Source: Rathayibacter sp. VKM Ac-2856 (GTDB lineage Bacteria > Actinomycetota > Actinomycetes > Actinomycetales > Microbacteriaceae). Taken from it: a stretch of 64,000 bases of DNA. Location: NCBI RefSeq assembly GCF_013205055.1, contig NZ_JABMLF010000001.1:434001-498000 (forward strand), read 5' to 3'. A program made the translations under genes and the position numbers. Shown one piece after another: positions 10,083 to 19,956 of the stretch (position 1 is its first letter; every line of letters starts with the position of its first letter). Under the pieces are notes generated by a model, which saw only the letters and a list, made by a program, of their open reading frames with translations, did not search any database and was not told the DNA's origin.

Positions 10083-12815
10083 CTACTGCGCGCGGCGGGG
10101 CGTCTGCTCCGGCACGACCGCGACACCGGTCAGCGCCGCCGTCGTGACGCGACGGCTCTTGGCGCGTCCCTGACCGGGCTGCTTCGGCGCGGGCAGGGCG
10201 TCGAGCACGGAGTCGAGCAGGTGCTCGGCGACCTCGCTGCGGACCCGGCGCTCGGCGACGATCGGCGCGGGCGGGATCGGAATGTCGATGATCGGGACGA
10301 CGGGGGTCTGCGCCGCGGGAGCCGCGGCGGGCTCCTCGGCGCTGTCCCGAGCCGGCTCGGCCGCGGGCGACGCGGACTCCGGCTGCTCGCCGGACTCGGA
10401 CGTCTCCTGGCGCGCATCGCGGTCTCCGCGACCGCGGCGACGCCGGGGAGCCCGCTCGGAGCGACGACCGGACGACTCGCCCTGGCGCTCGCCGACCTGC
10501 TCCGTCGACTGCTCGGCGGGCTGCTCGACCGATGCCGCCGGCTGCCCGGGCGACTCCGGCTCGACCACTGCGGTCGTGGCCTCGTCGACGAGGGCGGCGG
10601 CCTCCTCCGCGGCGTGGCGGACGGCCGAGGGGTGGATGGTGCTCGCGGCGATCTGCGCGAGCGCGTTCTTCGCGTCGTCCGTGATGGCGTGCGTGCTGAC
10701 GGGCTTCGTGCCGTTGCCGTTCGTGCCGTTGCCGTTCTGGCCGCCGCCGTTCTGGCCGTTCGATCCGCCGCGGCCGTTCGAGGGCTGCTCGTTGGCAGGC
10801 TTGCCGCCGCGACGACGCTCCTGCTGGGGAGCGGCTGTGGAGCGGTGCTTGACCACGGGGTCGTGCTGGACGATGACGCCGCGGCCCGCGCAGACCTCGC
10901 AGTTCTCGCTGAAGGTCTCGAGGAGTCCGAGGCCGAGCTTCTTGCGCGTCATCTGCACGAGGCCGAGCGAGGTGACCTCGGCGACCTGGTGCTTCGTCCG
11001 GTCGCGGCTCAGGCACTCGACGAGGCGGCGCAGCACGAGGTCGCGGTTGGACTCGAGCACCATGTCGATGAAGTCGACGACGATGATGCCGCCGATGTCC
11101 CGCAGGCGCAGCTGGCGGACGATCTCCTCGGCCGCCTCGAGGTTGTTCTTCGTGACCGTTTCCTCGAGGTTGCCGCCGGAGCCGACGAACTTGCCGGTGT
11201 TCACGTCGACGACCGTCATGGCCTCGGTGCGGTCGATCACGAGCGAGCCGCCGCTCGGCAGCCAGACCTTGCGCTCGAGCGCCTTCTCGATCTGCTCCGT
11301 GATGCGGTACTCGTCGAACGCGTCCTGCTCGCCGGTGTGGACCTCGACGCGCTCCAGCAGGTCGGGAGCGACCTGGCTGAGGTAGAGCTCGATGGTCTCG
11401 CGGGCGTCGTCGCCGGCGATCACCATCTTCTCGAAATCCTCGTTGAAGACGTCGCGGACGATCTTGATGAGCAGATCGGGCTCGCTGTGCAGGAGCGCCG
11501 GCGCCTGGCCGGTGGCGGCCTTCGTGCTGAGCGCCGTCCACTGCGCGGTGAGGCGCTCGACGTCGACCGTGAGCTGCTCCTCGGTGGCGCCCTCCGCGGC
11601 GGTGCGGACGATGACGCCCACGTTCTCCGGGAGGACCTCCTTGAGGATCTTCTTCAGGCGCGCGCGCTCGGTGTCCGGGAGCTTGCGCGAGATGCCGTTC
11701 ATCGAGCCGTTGGGCACGTACACGAGGTAGCGGCCCGGAAGAGAGATCTGGCTGGTCAGGCGGGCGCCCTTGTGGCCGACCGGGTCCTTGGTGACCTGGA
11801 CGAGCACCCGGTCGCCGGGCTTGAGGGCGAGCTCGATCCGACGGGGGCCGCCGGCGTTGTTCGCCGCGTCCCAGTCGACCTCGCCGGAGTAGAGCACGGC
11901 GTTGCGGCCGCGCCCGATGTCGACGAACGCCGCCTCCATGCTGGGCAGGACGTTCTGCACCCGGCCGAGGTAGACGTTGCCGATCAGCGACGCCTCCTGC
12001 GAGCGGGCGACGTAGTGCTCCGCGAGGACGCCGTCCTCGAGCACGCCGATGCGGATGCTGTCCTCCTTCGAGCGGACGACCATGACGCGGTCGACGGCCT
12101 CCCGGCGGGCGAGGAACTCCGACTCGGTGACGACGGTGCGCCGGCGGCCGGCGTCGCGGCCGTCGCGGCGGCGCTGCTTCTTGGCCTCGAGGCGCGTCGA
12201 GCCCTTGATGCGCTGCGGCTCGGTGATGAGCTCGGGCTCGCGCTGCTCCCGCGGCTCGCGGGGCTCGCGCGGCTGACGGACCCGGACGACGGTGTTCTCA
12301 GGGTCGTCGTTGCCTCCGCGGTCGCTCTCGCCGCTGCGGCGGCGCGACCGGCGGCGGACGGAGCCCTGCTCCTCCTCCGGCTCGTCGCGCTCCTCGCGGA
12401 CGCCGAGCGGCGCACCGCGGGGCGGCAGCGGGGTGAGCTGGACGTAGTCGGGCAGGATCGGCGCCTGGAACAGGAGCGACGTGCTCGGCAGCGGCGGGCG
12501 GCGCGGCGCGGACTCCACCGCGGCGGCCTGCTCGCCGTCGGCCGGCGTCTCGGCGGCGGCGTCGACGAACGCGGCGCCGGTCGAGACCGGCTCCTGCGTC
12601 TCGGCGACCTCCGCGGTCGTGTCCGCGGCGGTCGTGTCCGACCCGTTCTGCTCGGTCTCGTTCGTGTCGATGATCGTTTCCCCTGTCGCTGATGCGCTCG
12701 ATCCGGTCCGTCGGGTCGCACGACGGCCACCGAAGAGGCGACTGATCTTCCTGGCCCCGCTGCGGGGCTCGTCGCGGTCCGGTTCGGAACCGCTCGTGCT
12801 GTTGTCTTCCACCAT
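10083..12815 (-). CDS. rne: Ribonuclease E/G family endoribonuclease
   Basis: This enzyme initiates mRNA decay and rRNA/tRNA processing. The 910-residue protein has the actinobacterial plan of a central catalytic core between long disordered arms. An acidic/Arg-rich N-terminal arm spans about 1-250. The S1 domain (GNVYLGRVQNVLPSMEAAFVDIG) is near residue 275. The DNase-like domain with the catalytic acidic loop (DIGGIIVVDFIDM) is near residue 570, and the zinc-link CEVCAGRG near 635. The C-terminal arm contains a Gly/Asn/Gln-rich patch near 690 and many RR(R)GRGDRD-type basic clusters. The ATG at 12815 follows a long leader. It ends 31 bp from the convergent DUF4031 gene. Confidence 0.96.
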   Translation of the reverse strand: MVEDNSTSGSEPDRDEPRSGARKISRLFGGRRATRRTGSSASATGETIIDTNETEQNGSDTTAADTTAEVAETQEPVSTGAAFVDAAAETPADGEQAAAVESAPRRPPLPSTSLLFQAPILPDYVQLTPLPPRGAPLGVREERDEPEEEQGSVRRRSRRRSGESDRGGNDDPENTVVRVRQPREPREPREQREPELITEPQRIKGSTRLEAKKQRRRDGRDAGRRRTVVTESEFLARREAVDRVMVVRSKEDSIRIGVLEDGVLAEHYVARSQEASLIGNVYLGRVQNVLPSMEAAFVDIGRGRNAVLYSGEVDWDAANNAGGPRRIELALKPGDRVLVQVTKDPVGHKGARLTSQISLPGRYLVYVPNGSMNGISRKLPDTERARLKKILKEVLPENVGVIVRTAAEGATEEQLTVDVERLTAQWTALSTKAATGQAPALLHSEPDLLIKIVRDVFNEDFEKMVIAGDDARETIELYLSQVAPDLLERVEVHTGEQDAFDEYRITEQIEKALERKVWLPSGGSLVIDRTEAMTVVDVNTGKFVGSGGNLEETVTKNNLEAAEEIVRQLRLRDIGGIIVVDFIDMVLESNRDLVLRRLVECLSRDRTKHQVAEVTSLGLVQMTRKKLGLGLLETFSENCEVCAGRGVIVQHDPVVKHRSTAAPQQERRRGGKPANEQPSNGRGGSNGQNGGGQNGNGTNGNGTKPVSTHAITDDAKNALAQIAASTIHPSAVRHAAEEAAALVDEATTAVVEPESPGQPAASVEQPAEQSTEQVGERQGESSGRRSERAPRRRRGRGDRDARQETSESGEQPESASPAAEPARDSAEEPAAAPAAQTPVVPIIDIPIPPAPIVAERRVRSEVAEHLLDSVLDALPAPKQPGQGRAKSRRVTTAALTGVAVVPEQTPRRAQ

Positions 12816-13145
12816 TCCTGGTGCACTCCTCGGCCGGGTCGTGCGCCGCGCCGTCGACCCGGATGCTGTTCTCGAGCGACGGGCCTCGGCCCGTCGCGAA
12901 TCCTTCCGCTCCCCCGGTCCCGTCGCTCACGTGGCGCAGGACTCCGGTTGCAGCTTCTCCTCGGAACTGACTATCCGACACGTGGGGATGCATCGCGCTC
13001 ATTCGCGGAACGCTGTCGATCTCCTGTGGCCCGGTGCTCGCCCGGTAAACCTTCTTCGCGTCGGCGCGGGATCTTCCGGGCCGACGGCTCCGATTATCGC
13101 ACGCATTCTCAGAGGCGCCGATTCGGCGCGTGCCATAATCCCCCG
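12816..13145. promoter_or_regulatory. Divergent rne / VKOR promoter region with long rne leader
   Basis: On minus, GATAAT at 13098-13093 is the best rne -10, which implies a 5' leader of about 270 nt. On plus, CATAAT at 13134-13139 lies 6 nt before the VKOR GTG start. The two -10 elements are about 40 bp apart. The leader contains a gacgggccgaggcccgtc hairpin (about 12880-12900). No small gene is supported inside it. Confidence 0.5.
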
Positions 13146-13763
13146 GTGTCCAGCGATCCCGAGGTGCCGAGCTCCCCCGTCCAGCAGCGTCCGGTGCTCT
13201 TCGCGGTGCTGCTGATCGTGCTCGGTGTGATCGGCTGGACCGCGGCGTTCGCCCTCACGCTGGATAAGTTCGCGGCGCTCACGGACCCCACGGAGGGCCT
13301 CGGCTGCGACTTCAGCCTCCTCGTGCAGTGCAGCGCCAACCTGAACTCGGCGCAGGGCGCGATCTTCGGCTTCCCCAACCCGCTGATCGGCATCGCCGCC
13401 TGGATCGCGCCGATCGTCGTGGGTGCGGGGCTGCTCGCGGGGGCGCGCTTCGACCGCTGGTTCTGGGTGCTGTTCAACCTCGGCTTCGTCTTCGCGCTGG
13501 TCTTCGTCGGCTGGCTCGTTGCGACGAGCGTCTTCGCCCTCGGGACGCTCTGCCCCTGGTGCATGCTCACCTGGGCCGTCGTCATCCCCGGCTTCTGGCT
13601 CGTGACGCTGCGGAACCTGCGGGAGGGCGTGCTCCCCGTCCCCGGCGCCGTCCGCCGTTTCGCCGGCGCCGCCTACGGCTGGGTCCCCTTCATCACGCTC
13701 GTCTGCTACCTGGCGATCGCCGTCATGGCGCAGGTGCGCCTGGACGTGCTGTCGTACCTCTAG
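13146..13763 (+). CDS. Vitamin K epoxide reductase (VKOR) family membrane protein
   Basis: VKOR homologs reoxidise periplasmic-side thiol oxidases and so drive disulfide formation in exported proteins. The 205-residue form has about five hydrophobic segments. A loop cysteine pair is present (GCDFSLLVQCSAN, near residues 57-65), plus the conserved GFPNPLIG turn and the redox motif TLCPWCMLTW. GTG 13146 was chosen because the upstream in-frame region is the rne leader and CATAAT lies 6 nt before it, so the mRNA is probably leaderless. No DsbA-like partner is adjacent. Confidence 0.93.
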   Translation: MSSDPEVPSSPVQQRPVLFAVLLIVLGVIGWTAAFALTLDKFAALTDPTEGLGCDFSLLVQCSANLNSAQGAIFGFPNPLIGIAAWIAPIVVGAGLLAGARFDRWFWVLFNLGFVFALVFVGWLVATSVFALGTLCPWCMLTWAVVIPGFWLVTLRNLREGVLPVPGAVRRFAGAAYGWVPFITLVCYLAIAVMAQVRLDVLSYL

Positions 13764-13798
13764 CTCTCGGGCCGATGGCCGACGGCGCCCCCGGAGGG

Positions 13799-14068
13799 GT
13801 GGATCTCGATACGCCCGCTGCGCGGGCTACTCGATCAGCATGCAGGGAGCGCACCGCACTGCGCGCGCTGAATCAAGGGCGGCGCAAGCCCGCTGCTTGC
13901 GGCAAGGGTGAAGTGGCGCAAGGAGAGGCGGTGCACCACCGCATGGTGGTCGAGTAGCCGCGCAGCGGCGTATCGAGACCCGCCGACCCACCGGCGCGGA
14001 GCCGACGCCCCGCGTCCGTCAGCGTCGGATCTCGATACGCCCGCTGCGCGGGCTACTCGATCGACATG
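13799..14068. repeat. Three copies of dispersed palindromic element A
   Basis: Copies are at 13799-13842 (+), 13942-13984 (inverted) and 14027-14068 (+). Each reads roughly g(g/t)gga/gtctcgatacgcc-cgctgcgcgg-gctactcgatcagcatg. Each can fold internally through gcccgc/gcgggc. The copies also form larger inverted pairs with one another. They fill the space between the converging VKOR and ndk genes. Further copies lie at 23923-24077 and 49485-49686. No transposase is present. Confidence 0.85.
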
Positions 14069-14080
14069 GGTGCCGGCAGG

Positions 14081-14220
14081 CGCTGCTCGATCAGCACGGG
14101 CCGCGGCACGCGCCGCCCGATCAGCAGGGGCCGCGCCACGCGCTGCTCGATCAGCACGGGCCGCCGCACGCGCTGTTCGATCAACAGGGGCCGCGGCACG
14201 CGCCCTCGATCAGCGCGGCT
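14081..14220. repeat. 30-bp tandem repeat array (4 full units plus a partial)
   Basis: Units begin at 14081, 14111, 14141 and 14171, with a partial at 14201. The consensus is cgctgctcgatcagcacggg then ccgcggcacg. Units differ by one to five bases. The core 'ctgctcgatcagca' resembles the tail of element A ending 12 bp upstream, so the array looks like a local expansion of that tail. It has no spacers and no nearby cas genes. The period is exactly 30 bp, but no credible coding frame with a start and ribosome binding site runs through it. Confidence 0.85.
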
Positions 14221-14278
14221 GGCCTCGTCGAGGAGGTCAGGGCTGGAGCCGCCGGGCGACCGCCTCGGAGGCGCATCC

Positions 14279-14359
14279 GGGAAAGCGCGTGTCAGCGCTT
14301 TCCCGTCGCCGAGCGCAGGACGCTCCACGAACCGCGACCGCCTACGAGAGCCGACCGCG
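14279..14359. repeat. Perfect hairpin followed by full copy of dispersed repeat B
   Basis: At 14279-14304 gggaaagcgc/gcgctttccc forms a perfect 10-bp stem with a 6-nt loop, a plausible terminator for VKOR or ndk. At 14314-14359 the sequence repeats the left edge of this window (cgcaggacgctccacg is identical at 1-16, with similar sequence after it). Another GC hairpin at 14355-14388 (ccgcggtttcgcgg / ccgcgaaacaccgcgg) follows, mirroring the order at the window edge. Confidence 0.65.
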
Positions 14360-14382
14360 GTTTCGCGGATCACCGCGAAACA

Positions 14383-14447
14383 CCGCGGAGCGCGAGCTCG
14401 CGCGGCGGTTCGCTACGCGAACCAGAGCGCGAGCTCGCGCTCCGCGG
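14383..14447. repeat. Perfect 20-bp inverted repeat straddling the ndk stop codon
   Basis: The arms 14383-14402 (ccgcggagcgcgagctcgcg) and 14428-14447 are exact reverse complements. Inside them ggttcgc/gcgaacc (14407-14413 and 14417-14423) forms a second stem whose loop contains part of the ndk stop codon (14413-14415). The transcript can therefore fold into one long hairpin covering the last 11 sense codons and the stop. Confidence 0.85.
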
Positions 14448-14829
14448 AGTCAACACCGTCGCTCCCGTGCACGAGGTTCTGCTGGACCTTGAGGCCCCAG
14501 TCGCGGCCGAGGTCGCCGCGGATGGTGCCGGGAGCGGCGGTGGTGGGGTCGGTCGTGCCGGCGAGGGAGCGGAAGCCCTCGATGACGCGGTCGCCGGCGA
14601 TGCGGAGGGCGACGATCGGGCCGCTCTCCATGAACTCGACGAGGGGCTCGTAGAACGGCTTGCCCTCGTGCTCGGCGTAGTGCGCGGCGAGCAGCTCGCG
14701 GTCGGCCTCGACGAGCTTGATGTCGACGAGCGAGTAGCCCTTCGCCTCGATGCGGCGGAGGATCTCACCGGTGAGGTTGCGGGCGACGCCGTCGGGCTTG
14801 ACGAGGACGAGGGTCTCCTGGATGGCCAT
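14413..14829 (-). CDS. ndk: Nucleoside diphosphate kinase
   Basis: Ndk transfers the gamma-phosphate between nucleoside triphosphates and diphosphates through a phosphohistidine. The 138-residue protein has ETLVLVKPDGV at the N-terminus, GPIVALRIAGDRVIEGFRSLAGTTDP, and the active-site NLVHGSD. Its C-terminus (AERELALWFA) is encoded inside a long perfect palindrome that includes the stop codon. It is the last gene of the ileS-folC-DUF4233-ndk run, 15 bp after the DUF4233 gene. Confidence 0.97.
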   Translation of the reverse strand: MAIQETLVLVKPDGVARNLTGEILRRIEAKGYSLVDIKLVEADRELLAAHYAEHEGKPFYEPLVEFMESGPIVALRIAGDRVIEGFRSLAGTTDPTTAAPGTIRGDLGRDWGLKVQQNLVHGSDGVDSAERELALWFA

Positions 14830-14844
14830 GGTTCAGCGGTCTCC

Positions 14845-15231
14845 TTAGGTGGGGGTGGGATCGGTGGGCCCGTCCGCCGCGCGGCGGTTCTGGGTGTCGA
14901 GCTTGGTGCCGGTGACCATGCAGTACGTCCACAGGGCGACGAACGCCGCTCCGATGACGAACATGATCGGGACCAGGACACCGGTGGCCACGATAACGAA
15001 CTGGAGGACCCAGCCGATCCGGAAGCCGGCGGGGCGGTTCAGCAGGCCGAGGGTCGCGACGAGGGCGAGGCAGACCACGGCGCCGCCGACGAGGACGACG
15101 ACCGGGTCGGCGACCTTGAGCCCGAACGCCACGAGGGTCGCGAGGAAGACGATGACCGCCTCGAAGCCGAGGACGATCGAGCCGAGGCTCTCGCGGACGG
15201 TCCTGGTCCGGCGGGGACGACCGGCCCTCAC
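14845..15231 (-). CDS. DUF4233 membrane protein
   Basis: This 128-residue protein has four predicted hydrophobic segments: IVLGFEAVIVFLATLVAFGL, VVVLVGGAVVCLALVATLGLL, IGWVLQFVIVATGVLVPIMFV, and a final AFVALWTYCMV. It matches the DUF4233 family, which sits between folC and ndk throughout actinobacteria. Its role is unknown. The GTG start overlaps the folC stop (GTGA, 15228-15231), so translation is coupled. Confidence 0.92.
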   Translation of the reverse strand: MRAGRPRRTRTVRESLGSIVLGFEAVIVFLATLVAFGLKVADPVVVLVGGAVVCLALVATLGLLNRPAGFRIGWVLQFVIVATGVLVPIMFVIGAAFVALWTYCMVTGTKLDTQNRRAADGPTDPTPT

Positions 15232-16613
15232 GCGCCGAGCCAGTTCTCGTCGCGCGCGACGGTGATCGTCCGGCCGACGAGGGTGATCGAGCCCGTGACG
15301 AGCAGCGCGCCCTTGTCGGTGCGGGCGGCGAGCAGGCGGCCGGCGGTGAGCGCGCCGTGCGGGTCGTCCGCGACGCGGACGGACTCGGCCGGGAACACGG
15401 TGCGGGCGAGCTCGGCGAGCTCGGTCGCCGGGACCGCGCGATCACTCGGCGCGGTCGTCACGATCAGCTCGTCGACGACCGGGAGCAGGGCGCGCAGGAT
15501 GCCCTCCGCGTCCTTCTCGGCGAGGACGCCGATCACCGCGGTGACGCGGTCGAAGTCGAAGTAGCGCTCGATCGCGGCGGCGAGGGAGGCGGCGCCGTGC
15601 GGGTTGTGCGCGGCGTCGACGACCGTGCGCGGGGACTGGCCCACGATCTGGAGGCGGCCGGGCGAGGTCGCCGCGGCGAAGCCCTCGTCGAGGACGTTCC
15701 CGGTGAGCTCCTGCGTGCCGCCGCCGAGGAAGGACTCGACCGCAGCGATCGCGACCGCCGCGTTCTCGGCCTGGTGGTCGCCGAAGAACGGCAGCAGCAG
15801 CTGCTCGTAGCGGGTGACGAGCCCGCGGACGGAGATCAGCTGGCCGCCCACGGCGACCGTGGTCGACTCGACGTCGAAGTCGGTGCCCTCGAACACGATG
15901 GTCGACTCGGTGGCCTCGGCCGCGTTCCGCAGCACCGCCTCCGCCTCGCTCGACTGCTTCGCCGAGACGACGGCGGCGAGCGGCTTCACGATGCCGGACT
16001 TCGTGCGCGCGATCTCCTCGATCGTCGCGCCGAGCTGGCGGGTGTGGTCGAGCGCGATCGGCGTGAACACCGCGACCTGCGCGTCCGCGACGTTGGTCGA
16101 GTCCCACTCGCCGCCCATCCCGACCTCGACCACGGCGACGTCCACCGGTGCGTCGGCGAAGGCGGCGTAGGCCAGCACCGTGATCGCCTCGAAGAACGAG
16201 AGCGGGCTCTCGCCCTGCTCGACGAGCTCGGCGTCGGTCAGGGCGAGGTAGGGCTCGACGTCGATCCAGTTCGTCGCGAGGCCGACGTCCGAGATCGGCT
16301 CGCCGTCGATCACGATGCGCTCGTTGAAGCGCTCGAGGTGCGGACTGGTGAAGAGGCCGACCCGGAGCCCGTGGGCGCGGAGCAGGCTCTCGATCATCCG
16401 GCTGGTCGAGGTCTTGCCGTTGGTGCCGGCGACCTGGATGACGGGGTAGGCCCGCTGCGGGTCGCCGAGGTACTCGACGGCCCGGCGGGTCGGCGCGAGA
16501 CGCGGGCGGGGGCTCGCCTCGCCGAGGCGCTCGAGCAGGCTCGCGTAGACGGCGTCGGCCGCCGCGCGCGCGAGCTCGGCGTCCTCGTCGGAGTGGTCCT
16601 TCGGATCAGACAT
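15228..16613 (-). CDS. folC: Bifunctional folylpolyglutamate synthase / dihydrofolate synthase
   Basis: FolC adds glutamate to dihydropteroate and folates, an ATP-dependent cytoplasmic reaction. The 461-residue protein has the P-loop [18 protein letters not shown], the [13 protein letters not shown] signature, the metal/ATP segment [21 protein letters not shown] and the C-terminal ligase domain with [12 protein letters not shown] 16613 was chosen because it gives the normal N-terminus and an 8-bp overlap with the ileS stop. It overlaps the next gene at GTGA. Confidence 0.96.
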   Translation of the reverse strand: MSDPKDHSDEDAELARAAADAVYASLLERLGEASPRPRLAPTRRAVEYLGDPQRAYPVIQVAGTNGKTSTSRMIESLLRAHGLRVGLFTSPHLERFNERIVIDGEPISDVGLATNWIDVEPYLALTDAELVEQGESPLSFFEAITVLAYAAFADAPVDVAVVEVGMGGEWDSTNVADAQVAVFTPIALDHTRQLGATIEEIARTKSGIVKPLAAVVSAKQSSEAEAVLRNAAEATESTIVFEGTDFDVESTTVAVGGQLISVRGLVTRYEQLLLPFFGDHQAENAAVAIAAVESFLGGGTQELTGNVLDEGFAAATSPGRLQIVGQSPRTVVDAAHNPHGAASLAAAIERYFDFDRVTAVIGVLAEKDAEGILRALLPVVDELIVTTAPSDRAVPATELAELARTVFPAESVRVADDPHGALTAGRLLAARTDKGALLVTGSITLVGRTITVARDENWLGA

Positions 16614-19600
16614 CGGAGGCCTCCACCTTCTCGACGCGGATGATGGCGGTGCCGGCGGGGCCGAAGGTGATCGCACCCTCGCCGCCCTCCAGCGCCCTGG
16701 TGAGCGGGGCGAACGCGAAGCCGGTCGCGAGGGTCTCCTCCGCGATCCACAGCGCGTGCGGCTCGAGGGCCGCCATGCTCATCTCGTCGAGGACGATCTC
16801 GAGCTCGATGCGGTCGCTGACCTCGAGTCCGGCGGCCTTCCGGGCGTCCTGGACGGCGCGGATGAGGTCGCGGGCCAGGCCCTCGGCCTCGAGCTCCGGA
16901 GTGGTCGCCGTGTCGAGGAGCACGAAGCCGCCCCGCGGGAGCAGTGCGATCGCGCGGTCGTCCGCTCCGGCGCCGCCGACCTCGAGGATGAGCTCGTACT
17001 CGCCCTCGGCCAGCTCGACGCCGCCGGCGGTGACGACGCCGTCGCTCTCGCTCCAGTCGCCCGCCTTGGCGGCCTTGATGACCGTCTGCACGCCCTTGCC
17101 GAGTCGGGGGCCGGCGGCACGCGCGTTGACCGAGAGGCGCGAGGTGACGCCGTAGTCGGCGGCGCTGGACTCGACGAGCGGCACCAGCGTCACCTCCTTG
17201 ACGTTCAGCTCGTCGCGGAGGATCGCCTCGAACGGCGCCAGCTCGGCGGCGTCGTCGACCACCACGGTGAGCCGGGCGAGGGGCAGGCGGACGCGGAGGC
17301 CGGCCTGCTTGCGCAGCGAGAGCGCCGTCGACGAGATGCCGCGGACGGCGTCCATCGCGTGCACCAGCGTCTCGTCCACCGGGAACTCGGCCGCGTCGGG
17401 CCAGTCGGCCAGGTGCACGCTGCGCCCGCCGGTCAGGCCCTGCCAGATCTCCTCGGTCATCAGCGGGAGCAGCGGCGCGGCCACCCGGCAGACGGTCTCG
17501 AGCACGGTGAAGAGCGTGTCGAACGCGTCGGTGCCGCGGCCCTCCGCATCGACGCCCTGCCAGAAGCGGTCGCGCGAGCGGCGGACGTACCAGTTGGTCA
17601 GCACGTCGGCGAAGTCGCGCAGCGCCGCCGCCGCGAGGGTGGAGTCGAGCGCCTCGAGGTGGCCGGTGACCGTCTCGATGAGATCGTGCGTCTTGGCCAG
17701 CAGGTAGCGGTCCAGCACGTCCTCGGAGTCGGTCCGGCGCCGGGCGCTGTAGCCCTCGCCGTCCGCGGAGGCGTTGGCGTAGAGCGAGAAGAAGTACCAG
17801 GTGTTCCACAGCGGCAGCAGCACCTGGCGCACGCCCTCGCGGATCCCCTCCTCCGTCACGACCAGGTTGCCGCCGCGCAGCACCGGGCTCGACATCAGGA
17901 ACCAGCGCATCGCGTCCGAGCCGTCGCGGTCGAAGACCTCGGCCACGTCGGGGTAGTTGCGCAGCGACTTGGACATCTTCTGGCCGTCGTTGCCGAGCAC
18001 GATGCCGTGGCTCACGACGTTGCGGAAGGCGGGCCGGTCGAAGAGCGCGGTCGAGAGCACGTGCAGCGTGTAGAACCAGCCGCGGGTCTGCCCGATGTAC
18101 TCGACGATGAAGTCGGCCGGGTTGTGCGAGTCGAACCAGTCCGAGTTCTCGAACGGGTAGTGCACCTGCGCGAACGGCATCGACCCGGAGTCGAACCACA
18201 CGTCGAGCACGTCGCTGATGCGGCGCATCGTGGAGCGGCCGGTCGGGTCGTCGGGGTTCGGGCGGGTGAGCTCGTCGATGAAGGGGCGGTGCAGATCCTC
18301 CGGACGCACGCCGAAGTCGCGCTCCAGCTCGTCGAGCGAGCCGTAGACGTCGATGCGCGGGTACTCCGCGTCGTCGCTCTTCCAGACGGGGATCGGCGAG
18401 CCGAAGTAGCGGTTGCGGCTGATCGACCAGTCGCGCGCGCCGGAGAGCCACTTGCCGAACTGGCCGTCCTTGACGTTCTCGGGGACCCAGGTGATCTCCT
18501 GGTTGAGCTCCTCCATCCGGTCGCGGATCGCGGTCACGCGGACGAACCAGCTCGAGACGGCCTTGTAGATCAGCGGGTTCCGGCAGCGCCAGCAGTGCGG
18601 GTAGCTGTGCTCGTAGCTGGCCTGGCGCAGCAGGCGGTGCTGCGCCCTCAGGAGCTGCGTGAGCGGCTTGTTGGCCTCGAAGACCTGCAGGCCGGCGACC
18701 TCGCTGATCTGCGGCAGGAAGCGGCCGCCGTCGTCGACGGAGATGATGACGGGGATGCCCGCCGCCTCGCAGACCTTCTGGTCGTCCTCGCCGTAGGCGG
18801 GGGCCTGGTGCACGATGCCGGTGCCCTCGCTCGTGGTCACGTAGTCGGCGACGAGGATGCGCCACGCGTTCTGCGTGCCCCACTGCTCGGCGTCGGCGTA
18901 GTGGTCCCAGAGGCGGTCGTAGCTGATGCCCTCGAGCTCGCTGCCGCGGTGCGTGCGCGAGACGGCGGCCAGCGCCGACTCCGCGTCCTCGTAGCCGAGG
19001 TCCTTCGCGTAGGCGCCGACCTGGTCGATCGCCAGGAGGTACTCGGCCGAGAGCTCGCGCTCCTCCGGCTCGCCCTTGCCGTCGGCGGCGCCGTTCGGCC
19101 CGGCGGCCAGCACGGCGTACTCGATGTCGGGGCCGACGGCGAGCGCGGCGTTGGTCGGGAGGGTCCACGGGGTCGTCGTCCAGGCCAGCGCGCGGACGGC
19201 GGTCAGACTCAGCGCCTCGGCGGTCTCGCCGACGAGCGGGAAGGTGACCGTGACCGTCTGGTCCTGGCGCATCTTGTAGACGTCGTCGTCCATCCGCAGC
19301 TCGTGGTTCGAGAGCGGGGTCTGGTCGCGCCAGCAGTAGGGCAGGACGCGGTGGCCCTCGTAGGCCAGGCCCTTGTCGTAGAGCTGCTTGAAGGCCCAGA
19401 TGACGGACTCCATGAAGGAGGGGTCGAGGGTCTTGTAGTCGTTGTCGAAGTCGACCCAGCGCGCCTGGCGGGTGACGTAGTCCTGCCACTCCCCCGTGTA
19501 GCGCAGCACCGACTCCTTCGCCGCGGCGTTGAACGCGGCGACGCCCATCTCCTCGATCTGGGACTTGTCGGTGATGCCGAGCTGCCGCTCCGCCTCGAGC

Positions 19601-19950
19601 TCGGCGGGCAGGCCGTGCGTGTCCCAGCCGAAGCGGCGGTGGACCTGCTTGCCGCGCATGGTCTGGAAGCGGGGGAAGACGTCCTTGGCGTAGCCGGTGA
19701 GCAGGTGCCCGTAGTGCGGCAGGCCGTTGGCGAACGGCGGGCCGTCGTAGAACACCCACTCGGGCGCGCCCTCGCGGGAGCGGATCGACTCCTGGAAGGT
19801 GTCGTCGGCCTTCCAGTAGGCGAGGACCTTCTCCTCGATCTCGGGGAAGCGCGGCGACGCGGGGACGCCGCGGCCGAAGGCGGAACCGGTGCTCTCGGGG
19901 TCGGTGCTCTCGGGGCCGCGGGGGGTCGGCGGGGTCAGGGGGTAGGTCAC
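16606..19950 (-). CDS. ileS: Isoleucyl-tRNA synthetase, eukaryote-like (type 2)
   Basis: IleRS charges tRNA-Ile. The 1114-residue protein is class I with HYGH near residue 79, the CP1 editing domain, KMSKS near residue 660 and an anticodon-binding domain. The HYGH form, the [14 protein letters not shown] segment and [11 protein letters not shown] resemble type 2 enzymes, a group associated with low mupirocin sensitivity. That trait is inferred, not shown. GTG 19950 has an AGGAGA ribosome binding site at 19962-19957 and lies just after a T-box riboswitch. It overlaps folC by 8 bp. Confidence 0.97.
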   Translation of the reverse strand: MTYPLTPPTPRGPESTDPESTGSAFGRGVPASPRFPEIEEKVLAYWKADDTFQESIRSREGAPEWVFYDGPPFANGLPHYGHLLTGYAKDVFPRFQTMRGKQVHRRFGWDTHGLPAELEAERQLGITDKSQIEEMGVAAFNAAAKESVLRYTGEWQDYVTRQARWVDFDNDYKTLDPSFMESVIWAFKQLYDKGLAYEGHRVLPYCWRDQTPLSNHELRMDDDVYKMRQDQTVTVTFPLVGETAEALSLTAVRALAWTTTPWTLPTNAALAVGPDIEYAVLAAGPNGAADGKGEPEERELSAEYLLAIDQVGAYAKDLGYEDAESALAAVSRTHRGSELEGISYDRLWDHYADAEQWGTQNAWRILVADYVTTSEGTGIVHQAPAYGEDDQKVCEAAGIPVIISVDDGGRFLPQISEVAGLQVFEANKPLTQLLRAQHRLLRQASYEHSYPHCWRCRNPLIYKAVSSWFVRVTAIRDRMEELNQEITWVPENVKDGQFGKWLSGARDWSISRNRYFGSPIPVWKSDDAEYPRIDVYGSLDELERDFGVRPEDLHRPFIDELTRPNPDDPTGRSTMRRISDVLDVWFDSGSMPFAQVHYPFENSDWFDSHNPADFIVEYIGQTRGWFYTLHVLSTALFDRPAFRNVVSHGIVLGNDGQKMSKSLRNYPDVAEVFDRDGSDAMRWFLMSSPVLRGGNLVVTEEGIREGVRQVLLPLWNTWYFFSLYANASADGEGYSARRRTDSEDVLDRYLLAKTHDLIETVTGHLEALDSTLAAAALRDFADVLTNWYVRRSRDRFWQGVDAEGRGTDAFDTLFTVLETVCRVAAPLLPLMTEEIWQGLTGGRSVHLADWPDAAEFPVDETLVHAMDAVRGISSTALSLRKQAGLRVRLPLARLTVVVDDAAELAPFEAILRDELNVKEVTLVPLVESSAADYGVTSRLSVNARAAGPRLGKGVQTVIKAAKAGDWSESDGVVTAGGVELAEGEYELILEVGGAGADDRAIALLPRGGFVLLDTATTPELEAEGLARDLIRAVQDARKAAGLEVSDRIELEIVLDEMSMAALEPHALWIAEETLATGFAFAPLTRALEGGEGAITFGPAGTAIIRVEKVEASDV

Positions 19951-19956
19951 GTGCGG

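Noticed and set aside
12298-13002. Upstream ORF in the rne leader starting MSAMHPHVSD
   Set aside because: It runs out of frame through rne with shadow-like composition and has no convincing ribosome binding site.
14081-14220. Possible CRISPR array (30-bp repeats)
   Set aside because: Units abut with no spacers and no cas genes are near, so it is a simple tandem repeat.
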